In this document: piece after piece, positions 53,837-63,062 of the stretch
How positions within the stretch are numbered: the stretch's first letter is position 1
How the letters are laid out: the number at the start of each line of letters is the position of its first letter
Position numbers and translations under genes: made by a program
Notes under the pieces: model-generated
What the model was told of the DNA's origin: nothing
Databases searched by the model: none
What the model saw: only the letters and a program-made list of their open reading frames with translations
Assembly: GCF_003008575.1 (NCBI RefSeq)
Contig: NZ_CP027667.1
Span: 1,988,501 to 2,052,500, forward strand
DNA: 64,000 nt
Source: Melaminivora suipulveris
GTDB lineage: Bacteria > Pseudomonadota > Gammaproteobacteria > Burkholderiales > Burkholderiaceae_C
Direction: 5' to 3'

Positions 53837-55498
53837 ATGGCTTGGCAGCAAATCTACGATCCGCTTGGCAACATGGTCATCTCCACCGCACTGGCCGCCG
53901 TGCCTGTGGTGGTGATGCTCGCGGCGCTGGGTTTTTTCCACATCAAGGCGCACATCGCCGCCGGCATGGGCCTGATCGCCGCGCTGCTGGTGGCCATCTT
54001 CGTCTACGGCATGCCGGCGGACATGGCGGGCAAGGCGGCGCTGTTCGGCGGCTTCACCGGCCTCTTGCCCATCGGCTGGATCGTGCTGAACATCATCTTT
54101 CTGCACCAGCTCACGGAGCAAAACGGCAGCTTCGCCGTGCTGCAGGATTCGCTGTCGGGCATCACGCAGGACCGGCGCATCCAGCTGCTGTTGATCGCGT
54201 TCTGCTTCGGCGCCTTCTTCGAGGGCGCGGCGGGCTTTGGCACGCCGGTGGCGGTGACGGCGGCGATCCTGATCGGCCTGGGTTTCTCGCCGCTGGCGGC
54301 GTCGGGCCTGTCGCTGATCGCCAACACCGCGCCGGTGGCCTTCGGCGCCCTGGGCACGCCGGTCATCACGCTGGCCAAGGTGCACGGCTATGACCTGATG
54401 GAGGTCACGGCCATGATCGGCCGCCAGTTGCCGGTGTTCTCCATGATCGTGCCGTTCTGGCTGATCTGGGCGTTCGCCGGGCGCAAGGGAATGATGGAAA
54501 TCTGGCCGGCCATCCTGGTGACGGGCCTGTCGTTCGCCATCCCGCAGTACCTGGTATCCAACTTCATCGGCCCGGAGCTGGTGGACATCATCGCCGCCAT
54601 CGTCTCCATGGCCTGCCTGGTGGGTTTCCTGCGCGTGTGGCAACCCAGGACGGTGTGGACCTCGCCCTCGCTGCGCGGCCACGACGTGAGCGCCGCCGAG
54701 GCCAAGCCGCCCAAGCCCATCACCCAGCACAGCACGCAGGCGCTGGTGGCCGCCTGGACGCCGTGGGTCATCCTGTCGGTGTTCGTCTTCATCTGGGGCC
54801 TGCCTTCGGTCAAGGCCTGGCTCAACGGCATCTTTGCGCCGGCCTTCCCCATGGAAGGGCTGCACAACATGATCGAAAAAGTGCCGCCGGTGGTGCGCCA
54901 GCCGACCAAGGAAGGCGCCGTCTACACACTGAACCTGCTGTCGGCCACCGGCACGGCGATCTTCGTGTCGGCCGTGGTCAGCGGCTTCGTCATGAAATAC
55001 AACCCGGTGGCCATCGTGCGCACCTTCTTCAAGACCATCTGGCTGGTCAAGTTCTCGCTTTTGACCATCGTGCTGATGCTGGCCCTGGGCACGCTCACGC
55101 GCTACTCGGGCACCGACACCACGCTGGGCCTGGCGTTCGCCAATACCGGCGTGCTGTACCCGTTCTTTGGCACGCTGATGGGCTGGCTGGGCGTGGCGCT
55201 CACGGGCTCGGACACGGCCTCCAACGTGCTCTTCGGCGGCATGCAGAAGGTGGCGGCCGAGCAGCTGGGCCTGTCGCCCAACCTGATGGGCGCGGCCAAC
55301 AGCTCGGGCGGCGTGATGGGCAAGATGATCGACGCGCAGTCCATCGTCGTGGCGTCCACCGCCACGCGCTGGTTCAACCGCGAGGGCGACATCCTGCGCT
55401 ACGTGTTCTTCCACTCGATCGCTCTGGCCTGCCTGGTGGGCTTGTACGTGACGCTGCAGGCCTATGTCTGGCCGTTCTCGCTGACCGTGGTGCATTGA
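53837..55498 (+). CDS. lldP: L-lactate permease
   Basis: 553 residues from the ATG at 53837 (MAWQQIYDPLGNMVISTALA); the frame is open further upstream but begins in non-coding-looking DNA. About 12-14 membrane segments of the LctP family, with conserved stretches FFEGAAGFGTPVAVTAAILI, FGALGTPVITLAKVHG and, late, GSDTASNVLFGGMQKVAAEQ. It imports L-lactate (also D-lactate, glycolate) with protons. No lldD or lldR gene adjoins. A strong terminator follows, so it is a single-gene transcript. Confidence 0.93.
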   Translation: MAWQQIYDPLGNMVISTALAAVPVVVMLAALGFFHIKAHIAAGMGLIAALLVAIFVYGMPADMAGKAALFGGFTGLLPIGWIVLNIIFLHQLTEQNGSFAVLQDSLSGITQDRRIQLLLIAFCFGAFFEGAAGFGTPVAVTAAILIGLGFSPLAASGLSLIANTAPVAFGALGTPVITLAKVHGYDLMEVTAMIGRQLPVFSMIVPFWLIWAFAGRKGMMEIWPAILVTGLSFAIPQYLVSNFIGPELVDIIAAIVSMACLVGFLRVWQPRTVWTSPSLRGHDVSAAEAKPPKPITQHSTQALVAAWTPWVILSVFVFIWGLPSVKAWLNGIFAPAFPMEGLHNMIEKVPPVVRQPTKEGAVYTLNLLSATGTAIFVSAVVSGFVMKYNPVAIVRTFFKTIWLVKFSLLTIVLMLALGTLTRYSGTDTTLGLAFANTGVLYPFFGTLMGWLGVALTGSDTASNVLFGGMQKVAAEQLGLSPNLMGAANSSGGVMGKMIDAQSIVVASTATRWFNREGDILRYVFFHSIALACLVGLYVTLQAYVWPFSLTVVH

Positions 55499-55525
55499 CG
55501 GGCGCCTTCCTGCGCCCCTGAAAAG

Positions 55526-55556
55526 CTGGTCGGCCAAGTGCCGGCCAGTTTTTTTT
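55526..55556 (+). terminator. Rho-independent terminator of lldP
   Basis: Stem CTGGTCGGC (55526-55534) / GCCGGCCAG (55540-55548) with one G-T pair and loop CAAGT, followed by eight T (55549-55556). It lies 28 nt after the lldP stop. Confidence 0.88.
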
Positions 55557-55755
55557 ACGGGTCACCTGGGCGGCAGGCGCCCTGGCGCAACCGGGCTGCG
55601 GCCGGTAGAGTGCGGCCCGACCCTCCCGGCGGCATCGGCCGCGAGCCACAGCGGCCCCTTCCGCAGGCGGGAGCCCGATCGAGAGGTGCGCCGATGCCCG
55701 AACCGAAACGCCACCCCATCGCTCGCCCCGGTTGCCTGGTGCCGGAGCCGCAGCC

Positions 55756-56232
55756 ATGACCGCCCAGCAGCCGCCTGGGCATCGCAGCGGCGCCTTTCGC
55801 GCCCGCCGCCTGGCCGACCTGGCGCAGGTGCAGGCGCAAATGGGAGCGTTGGCGGCCGACGCGGGGCTGCACGCCGATGAGCGCTTCGCCCTGCGCCTGG
55901 CGCTGGAGGAGGCGTTCGTGAACGTCTACAAGCATGGCTATGGCGGTGGCGAGGGGCCGCTGACAGTGGAACTGGACGTTGGAGCCGGGCAGGTCACATT
56001 GACGCTGGAGGACCAGGCACCGCCTTTCGATCCCGCCACCGTGGCGCAACCGGTGCTCGACGCCGCCTGGGACCAGCGCCCCGTGGGCGGGCTGGGCTGG
56101 CATCTGATCCGCCAGCTGATGGACCGCGTCGAGCATCGACGCGGGCCCGCCGGTGGTAACCTTTTGATCTTGACCAAGACTTTGGGCGCCCCTGGAACGG
56201 GCCATCCATCGGAAATCGGAGCATTGCGGTGA
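55756..56232 (+). CDS. RsbW-like serine kinase / anti-sigma-type ATP-binding protein
   Basis: 158 residues from the ATG at 55756. HATPase fold of the RsbW/SpoIIAB type: N-box ALRLALEEAFVNVYKHGYGG (Glu51, Glu52, Asn55), G1 LEDQAPPFDPA and G2 GGLGWHLIRQLMD. There is no sigma factor gene nearby, so it is more like the BtrW/HsbR partner-switch kinases that phosphorylate a STAS protein. It is the first gene of an overlapping unit: its TGA shares bases with the GTG of the STAS gene. No PP2C phosphatase gene is in the unit. Confidence 0.88.
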   Translation: MTAQQPPGHRSGAFRARRLADLAQVQAQMGALAADAGLHADERFALRLALEEAFVNVYKHGYGGGEGPLTVELDVGAGQVTLTLEDQAPPFDPATVAQPVLDAAWDQRPVGGLGWHLIRQLMDRVEHRRGPAGGNLLILTKTLGAPGTGHPSEIGALR

Positions 56233-56564
56233 AGCTAGCGTTTGAACAACAGGGAGCGGTGTCGGTGGTTGCGATCTCGGGCAGCGTCGACAGCCTGACC
56301 GCCGAGGCCTTGCTGAGTGCGCTGCATCAGCACATGGGTCAGGGCCACATTCATTTGGTGGCCGATTTCTCGGACGTCGACTACGTCAGCAGCGCCGGGT
56401 TGCGCGCCTTCCTGATGACGGTCAAGCAGGCGCGCTCGGCCGGGGGCGACTTCCGCCTGACCCGGCTGCAGCCCAGCGTGTTGAAGGTGCTCGACCTGAG
56501 CGGTTTCACCACCATCATGAAGCTCTACGAGGACGTGCCCCAGGCCGTCGCAAGCTATGTCTGA
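56229..56564 (+). CDS. STAS-domain anti-sigma factor antagonist-like protein
   Basis: 111 residues, a single STAS domain, starting with GTG at 56229 that overlaps the kinase stop. The phospho-acceptor region is VADFSDVDYVSSAGLRAFLM; Ser55 in SSAGL corresponds to the serine phosphorylated in BtrV- and HsbA-type antagonists. The partner is almost certainly the adjacent kinase. What the unphosphorylated form binds is unknown; the following two genes are patatin-like lipases rather than sigma factors. Confidence 0.9.
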   Translation: MKLAFEQQGAVSVVAISGSVDSLTAEALLSALHQHMGQGHIHLVADFSDVDYVSSAGLRAFLMTVKQARSAGGDFRLTRLQPSVLKVLDLSGFTTIMKLYEDVPQAVASYV

Positions 56565-57453
56565 GGCGGCTGTCCATTCATCGGGGCAGGTGCCCGTGGC
56601 GGCGCCGCGCGCTGGGCGTGTGGCCCTGGTGATTGGCTCGGGCAGCGTGCAGTGTGCTGCCGCGCTGGGCCTGTGGCGGGTACTGCAGCGCGAGGGCATT
56701 GGGCTGGACCTTCTGGTGGGTTGCAGTGGCGGCAGCCTGTACGCCGGACAGATGGCCATGGGCCGCGACATCGACACCTGCGAGCGCATGACCAAGGAGC
56801 TGTGGACGCCGGCCATCACGCGCAAGCGCGACCTGCGCTCCATGCTGAGCGCGCTGATGCCGGGCATGTTCAGATTCGACGGCGGCGTCGGCCTGATCCA
56901 CGACGGGCCGCTGATGCAGGCGCTCAGCGTGCCGTTCGGCGATATGCGATTTTCCGACACCGTGACGCCGCTGCGTGTGGCCGCCACCGATGTGCTGAGC
57001 GGCGAGAGCGTGGTGCTGCAGGATGGCCTGGTGCGCGATGCAATCCGCGCCAGTGTCGCCATTCCCTATGTCTGGAAGCCTTACAAGATCGACGGACGCT
57101 GGCTGTTCGACGGCTGCGTGTCGAACCCGCTGCCGGTGGACATCGCCATCCGCGAGGGCGCGGATCTGATCCTGGCCATGGGTTTCGAGAGCCCCTATCC
57201 CGCCCGCGTGCGCTCGGTCACGCGCTACGCGTTTCAGGTCAACAGCGTCTATACCAACCGCCTGTTCCGCGCCAATTTCGCGTTCCACAACCTGGCGCAC
57301 CACGCCGAGATCGTCCCCATCCTGCCCGAGTTCGACCGTCCGGTGCGACTCTTCGACACCCATTTGATCCCTTATGTGATCGAACAGGGCGAACGCGCAG
57401 CCGAAGCACAGATCGACTACATAAAACAGGTGCTCGGCCGAGTCCATGCATGA
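56557..57453 (+). CDS. Patatin-like phospholipase, first of a tandem pair
   Basis: 298 residues, overlapping the STAS gene by 8 nt. Patatin fold: oxyanion region VIGSGSVQCAAALGLWRVL (Gly-rich but the usual GGG is GSGS), nucleophile elbow VGCSGGSLY with Ser57, and catalytic Asp185 in LFDGCVSNPLPVDIA, where DGG/A is DGC. There is no signal peptide or membrane segment. Expected activity is acyl hydrolysis of phospholipids in the cytoplasm. The second copy follows with an 8-nt overlap; the two share layout and many motifs, so they arose by duplication. Confidence 0.87.
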   Translation: MSEAAVHSSGQVPVAAPRAGRVALVIGSGSVQCAAALGLWRVLQREGIGLDLLVGCSGGSLYAGQMAMGRDIDTCERMTKELWTPAITRKRDLRSMLSALMPGMFRFDGGVGLIHDGPLMQALSVPFGDMRFSDTVTPLRVAATDVLSGESVVLQDGLVRDAIRASVAIPYVWKPYKIDGRWLFDGCVSNPLPVDIAIREGADLILAMGFESPYPARVRSVTRYAFQVNSVYTNRLFRANFAFHNLAHHAEIVPILPEFDRPVRLFDTHLIPYVIEQGERAAEAQIDYIKQVLGRVHA

Positions 57454-58339
57454 GCGCGCACGCACCGCCGCACCACTCGCGCGCCGCCCGCGGGTGGCGG
57501 TGGTGGTGGGCTCGGGCGGGCTCAAGTGCGCCGCCGCCCTCGGCATGTGGAGGGTGCTGGAGCGTGCCGGCATCCAGGCCGACGTGGTGGTGGGCTGCAG
57601 CGGCGGCGCCCTCTACACCGCCGCCATGGCGCTGGGCGTTCCGCTCGAGCGGGCCGAGCGAGAAACGCTGTGCATGTGGGACGGCTTGTTCGAGCGCCGG
57701 CGCTACCGTGCCCTTGTCAGCGCCCTCCTGCCCAAGACCGCAGAACGCAGCGAGCGGTTTGGTCTGCTGGACGATGCCTTGCTCAATCGGCGTCTGCGGC
57801 AAATGTTCGGCGACGCCACCTTCGCCGACACCCGCATCCCGCTGTACCTGGCCAGCACCGACGTGCACAGTGGCGAGAGCCACACCATCGACCAGGGCCC
57901 CATCTTCGATGCCATCCGGTCCAGCGTGGCCATTCCGCTGCTGCTGCCGCCCTGGCGCGCGAATGGACGGCTGCTGATGGACGGCGGCGCGTCCGACCCG
58001 CTGCCCATCAGCGTGGCCATCCGCGAGGGCGCCGAGATCATCCTGGCCATGGGGTTCGAAGTCCCGCTGACAGCCCCGGTGGGCTCCATGCTGCAGGCCG
58101 CGCAGCGCACCATGGCCACCACGGTGAACCACCTGCTGCGCGCCACCTATGCGTTCTACAGCGCCGTACACCACGCCGAGATCATTCCCTTGATGCCCGA
58201 TTTCGGACAGACCGTTCGCCTGGGCGATACACATCTGATTCCCCGCCTGATCGAATTGGGCGAGCAGGTGACCGAGGAGCAGCTGCCCTATCTCCGGCGC
58301 CTGCTCTCGGCCTGCGCAGCGCAGGAGAGCTGCCGATGA
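57446..58339 (+). CDS. Patatin-like phospholipase, second of a tandem pair
   Basis: 297 residues, starting inside the end of the first patatin gene. Oxyanion loop VVGSGGLKCAAALGMWRVL, Ser52 in VGCSGGALY, Asp179 in LLMDGGASDPLPISVA; so the dyad is complete and closer to consensus than in the first copy. Also shared with the first copy: AIRxSVAIP, IREGAEIILAMGFE and the end DTHLIPRLIELGEQ. Keeping two diverged active-site-complete copies suggests they may work as a heteromer or on different lipids (inference). Confidence 0.88.
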   Translation: MHERARTAAPLARRPRVAVVVGSGGLKCAAALGMWRVLERAGIQADVVVGCSGGALYTAAMALGVPLERAERETLCMWDGLFERRRYRALVSALLPKTAERSERFGLLDDALLNRRLRQMFGDATFADTRIPLYLASTDVHSGESHTIDQGPIFDAIRSSVAIPLLLPPWRANGRLLMDGGASDPLPISVAIREGAEIILAMGFEVPLTAPVGSMLQAAQRTMATTVNHLLRATYAFYSAVHHAEIIPLMPDFGQTVRLGDTHLIPRLIELGEQVTEEQLPYLRRLLSACAAQESCR

Positions 58340-58556
58340 CGCCCGCGCCGGACGATGACGCGGCAACCATTTGGATCGTCGACGGCGCCGAGGCCCACCC
58401 AGGTCTGCCGGTGCGCCGGCGCCGGCCGTGTGTCAACAAACGTAATCCATATTCAAAAACTATTGCTTGTAAGTTTTTATTAGTTAAAGTTACCGGAACG
58501 AAAAACAGGCCCGGCGCATACAAACGATCTCAACGCCCTCGCAGGACAGTCTGACC
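58340..58556 (+). promoter_or_regulatory. Leader of the cellulose operon with an AT-rich island
   Basis: The gap between the second patatin gene and bcsD holds a stretch at about 58432-58500 that is far more AT-rich than anything around it (ATTCAAAAACTATTGCTTGT, AAGTTTTTATTAGTTAAAGT). It is the natural place for the operon's promoter; several -35/-10-like pairs are possible and I cannot choose one. A frame from ATG 58335 to 58554 crosses it (about 72 codons) but the arginine-rich, family-less product makes a gene unlikely. Confidence 0.5.
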
Positions 58557-59027
58557 ATGCATCACACCTCCACCGCCGCCATCGATACACACCAGGTACA
58601 GCGGCTGCAATGCCAGCGCCAATGGCGCGGTTTTCTGCATGCGCTGGGGCAGGAGTTCGCTGCGGCCCTGTCAGCGCAGGATCTGGCCACCCTGATGGCC
58701 CGCATCGGCGTGCGCTTTGCCGCTCAGCATCCGCTCAATCCCAGCGAGAACGTGACTGAACTGCAGCAGGCGATGAACGCGGTGTGGGATGCATTGGATT
58801 GGGGCCAGGTGGAGCTGGCACAGGCTCCCGCCGGCATGGAAATCCAGCACCGCTTCTCGCCCCTGGTAGCGGCGCTTGGGGAAACCGAAGGCAGCTGGGC
58901 CACGGGTTTCCTGCAGGGCGTCTATCAACAATGGTTCGACGCGGCCGGCGCCGCAGGCTTGCGCGTGCAGACGATCAGCGCGCTGGACGCGCTGGGTAAC
59001 GCGCACTTGCGCCTGGTTACCGCCTGA
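58557..59027 (+). CDS. bcsD: Cellulose synthase subunit BcsD
   Basis: 156 residues, the family's usual length. It matches the Cellsynth_D pattern: FLHALGQEFAAALSAQDLAT, LMARIGVRFAAQHPL, then ETEGSWATGFLQGVYQQWFD and DALGNAHLRLV. In Komagataeibacter BcsD forms an octameric ring in the periplasm that helps arrange glucan chains into ribbons; no signal peptide is seen, as is normal for the family. First gene of the cellulose operon; bcsP follows 7 nt later. Confidence 0.87.
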   Translation: MHHTSTAAIDTHQVQRLQCQRQWRGFLHALGQEFAAALSAQDLATLMARIGVRFAAQHPLNPSENVTELQQAMNAVWDALDWGQVELAQAPAGMEIQHRFSPLVAALGETEGSWATGFLQGVYQQWFDAAGAAGLRVQTISALDALGNAHLRLVTA

Positions 59028-59034
59028 GGGCGGC

Positions 59035-60005
<971 letters not shown>

Positions 60006-60009
<4 letters not shown>

Positions 60010-60788
60010 AGGTCATCGCCGTCGCCTCAGCCAAGGGAGGGGTGGGCAAGACCACGGTGACTGAGAGCCTTGCCGTCGCCCTGGCACGCCAGACCGGCCG
60101 CATGGTGCTGGCCATCGACCTCGATCCGCAAAACGCCCTGGCGCTGCACCTGGGGCTGGATCCGCAGGAGCTGCGCGGCCTGTCGCGCTCGACCCTGGCG
60201 GGCGCGCACTGGCGTGACGTGTGCTTCGAGTGCCAGCCCGGCGTGTACGTGCTGCCGTTTGGCGCCGTCTCGGAAGATGACCGCACCGACCTGGAAGCGC
60301 AAATCGTCGCCAGACCTGATTGGCTGAGCTGGCACTTGCGCAACCTGGAACTGCCGCACGACGCGCTGGTGCTGCTGGACACGCCCCCCGGCCCGACGGT
60401 CTATGGCCAGCAGGCCTTGAGCGTGGCGCAGTGGGTGTTGGTGGTCATGCTGGCCGATGCCGGCTCGTACGCCACGCTGCCGCTCATGCAGCGCCTGGTG
60501 CAGACCTATTGCACACCGCGCGCGGACTACGTCGAGACGCTCTATCTGCTCAACCAGGTCAATTCCGCGCGCCAACTCTCGCAGGACATCCTGCGCGTGC
60601 TGCGCGAAACTGTGGGCGAGAGCTTCCTGGGCATCATCCACAACGACGAAGCCGTCGCCGAGGCTCTGGCGCTGGGCACCAGCGTGCTCGACCACGGTCC
60701 GCAAAGTCTGGCGCGCCACGACATCCTGAACTGCGCGGCGGCCATCGCCGCGCGTATCCAGGGCGCCGCGCCGCGCCGCCAGGAGTAG
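60006..60788 (+). CDS. bcsQ: Cellulose biosynthesis ATPase BcsQ (MinD/ParA type)
   Basis: 260 residues from GTG at 60006, overlapping the bcsP stop. Deviant Walker A AKGGVGKTTVTES with both lysines, switch region AIDLDPQNALALHLG and LLDTPPGP typical of ParA/MinD ATPases and of the BcsQ/YhjQ family. It is thought to place the cellulose machinery at the pole or to support its assembly. The gap to bcsA is 5 nt. Confidence 0.92.
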
Positions 60789-60793
60789 CCGCC

Positions 60794-63010
60794 ATGGCCA
60801 CCGACCACAGAACGTTTGCCGACACCGTCGCCGACCGCAACCCGCAGAGCTTCGAGGCGAAGTGGCGCGCCCAGGTGCGCCGGCTCGTCGATTTGCCGCT
60901 GTGGGGCGTGCCGGTAGTGCGCGTGGTGGCGGTCATCATCTCTGCCCTGCTCTTGGCAGTGGTGATCAGCGTGCCACTGAGTCTTTCGGGGCAACTGGTG
61001 TTCGCCGCCGGCAGCTTCGCCGGCGCGCTGCTGCTCAACCGCACGCCGGGGCGGCTGTCCACGCTGGCGATGATCGTGCTGTCGATCACGGCGTCTTCGC
61101 GCTACATCTACTGGCGCGTCACCGACACCATCGGCTTCACCAACTGGCTGGACGGCTTTTTCGGCTTCGGGCTGCTGCTGGCCGAGCTGTATGCCTTCCT
61201 GGTGCTGCTCATCGGCTATTTTCAGACCGCCTGGCCGCTGCAGCGCCGGCCGGTGCCCATGCCCGAGGACGTCGCCACCTGGCCCAGTGTGGACATCTTC
61301 GTCCCCACTTACAACGAGCCGCTGGAAGTGGTCAAGCAGACGGTGTTTTCGGCCATGCAGATGGACTGGCCAGCGGACCGCCTTAACGTTTACGTGCTGG
61401 ACGACGGCCGGCGCGACGAATTCCGCGACTTCTGCGCCGAGCTGGGCGTGGGCTATCTGCGCCGTGGCGACAACTCGCACGCCAAGGCCGGCAACATCAA
61501 CGCCGCGCTGGCGCAGACCGATTCCGAGTACGTCGCCATCTTCGACTGCGACCACATTCCCACGCGCTCCTTCCTGCAGGTGTGCATGGGCTGGTTCGCG
61601 CGCGACGACAAACTGGCCATGCTGCAGACGCCGCACCATTTCTTCTCGCCCGATCCGTTCGAGAAGAACCTGGACACCTTCCACGTCATGCCCAACGAGG
61701 GCGAGCTGTTCTACGGCATCGTGCAGGACGGCAACGACCTGTGGAACGCCGCCTTCTTCTGCGGCTCGTGCGCCATCATCAAGCGCGCGCCGCTGATGGA
61801 GATCGGCGGCGTTGCCGTGGAGACAGTGACCGAGGACGCGCACACGGCGCTGAAGATGAGCCGCCTGGGCTACAACACTGCCTACCTGGAGCTACCGCAG
61901 GCGGCCGGCCTGGCCACCGAGAGCCTGTCGGCGCACGTCGGCCAGCGCATCCGCTGGGCGCGCGGCATGGCGCAGATCATGCGCATCGACAACCCGTTGC
62001 TGGGGCCGGGGCTCAAATTCGGCCAGCGTCTGTGCTACTTCAACGCCATGCTGCACTTCTTCTACGGGCTGCCGCGGCTGGTGTTCCTCACGGCGCCGCT
62101 GGCTTACCTGTTCCTGGGCGCGCACGTGTTCCAGGCGACGGCGGCGATGATCACCGCCTACGCCCTGCCGCACCTGGCGCACGCCAGCATCACCAATTCG
62201 CGCATCCAGGGGCGCTTCCGCTACTCGTTCTGGAACGAGGTCTACGAGTCGGTGCTGGCCTGGTACATCATGCGCCCGGTGCTGCTGGCGGTGATCAACC
62301 CCAAGCTGGGCAAGTTCAATGTGACAGCCAAGGGCGGCGTGGTCGAGCAGTCGTACTTCGACTGGTCCATCGCCCGGCCCTACCTGATCCTGCTGCTGGT
62401 CAACGCCCTGGGCTTTTTCGTCGGCATCTGGCGCCTGAGCGTGGCACCCGACACGGTGGTGCTCACGACCATCATCATCAACATGGTCTGGACGGCCTAC
62501 AACATCATCCTGTGCAGCGCCAGCCTGGCCGTGGCCAGCGAGACGCGCCAGGTGCGCAGCACGCCGCGCGTGTCGGTGGCGCTGCCGGCTGCGCTGCGTT
62601 TCGCCGACGGCCGCACGCTGATGTGCGAGACCGACGACTTCTCGCAAAGCGGTGTCGGCCTGCGCGTGCAGGGCGGCCCTGACATCCCCGCCGGCACCCC
62701 CGTCGAAGTGGCACTGTTTCGCTCCGACGAGGAAGCCACCTTTCCGGCCATCGTCACGTTCAGCGGTGGTGGGCGCATGGGCCTGCAGTTCGATGGCCTG
62801 AGCCTGCGCCAGCAGGCGGATCTGTCGCGACTGACGTTTGCGCGCGCCGACGTATGGCTGGAGTTCTGGGGCAACCGCCAGCACGACCGCCCCCTGCGCT
62901 CGCTCAAGAGCGTGATCATCATCGGCATGCGCGGAATCGGTCAGGTGGTGGGCAACCTGCCGAACATCGTGCGGGGGCGCCGCGTGGCGCTGGGCGAGCG
63001 CTCATCGTGA
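60794..63010 (+). CDS. bcsA: Cellulose synthase catalytic subunit BcsA
   Basis: 738 residues with AGGAG upstream. Membrane segments flank a GT2 domain that has the full motif set: VLDDGRRDEF (Asp203-Asp204), DCDH (Asp251, Asp253), TEDAHT (catalytic base Asp348) and QRIRW (Gln384-Trp388). A C-terminal PilZ domain follows with RQVRSTPR and DFSQSG, the RxxxR and DxSxxG c-di-GMP contacts, so synthesis should be switched on by c-di-GMP. It polymerises UDP-glucose into beta-1,4-glucan and moves the chain through the inner membrane. Shorter than E. coli BcsA (872) at the N-terminus. Confidence 0.97.
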   Translation: MATDHRTFADTVADRNPQSFEAKWRAQVRRLVDLPLWGVPVVRVVAVIISALLLAVVISVPLSLSGQLVFAAGSFAGALLLNRTPGRLSTLAMIVLSITASSRYIYWRVTDTIGFTNWLDGFFGFGLLLAELYAFLVLLIGYFQTAWPLQRRPVPMPEDVATWPSVDIFVPTYNEPLEVVKQTVFSAMQMDWPADRLNVYVLDDGRRDEFRDFCAELGVGYLRRGDNSHAKAGNINAALAQTDSEYVAIFDCDHIPTRSFLQVCMGWFARDDKLAMLQTPHHFFSPDPFEKNLDTFHVMPNEGELFYGIVQDGNDLWNAAFFCGSCAIIKRAPLMEIGGVAVETVTEDAHTALKMSRLGYNTAYLELPQAAGLATESLSAHVGQRIRWARGMAQIMRIDNPLLGPGLKFGQRLCYFNAMLHFFYGLPRLVFLTAPLAYLFLGAHVFQATAAMITAYALPHLAHASITNSRIQGRFRYSFWNEVYESVLAWYIMRPVLLAVINPKLGKFNVTAKGGVVEQSYFDWSIARPYLILLLVNALGFFVGIWRLSVAPDTVVLTTIIINMVWTAYNIILCSASLAVASETRQVRSTPRVSVALPAALRFADGRTLMCETDDFSQSGVGLRVQGGPDIPAGTPVEVALFRSDEEATFPAIVTFSGGGRMGLQFDGLSLRQQADLSRLTFARADVWLEFWGNRQHDRPLRSLKSVIIIGMRGIGQVVGNLPNIVRGRRVALGERSS

Positions 63011-63062
63011 ACCGGCGGCCGGCTTGCAAGGCATTGACGACAAGACAAGAACAGGAGCGTCC

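Noticed and set aside
58335..58554. A small gene of about 72 codons between the second patatin gene and bcsD
   Set aside because: It overlaps the AT-rich island, switches from acidic to arginine/lysine-rich nonsense midway and matches no bcs accessory protein that I know.
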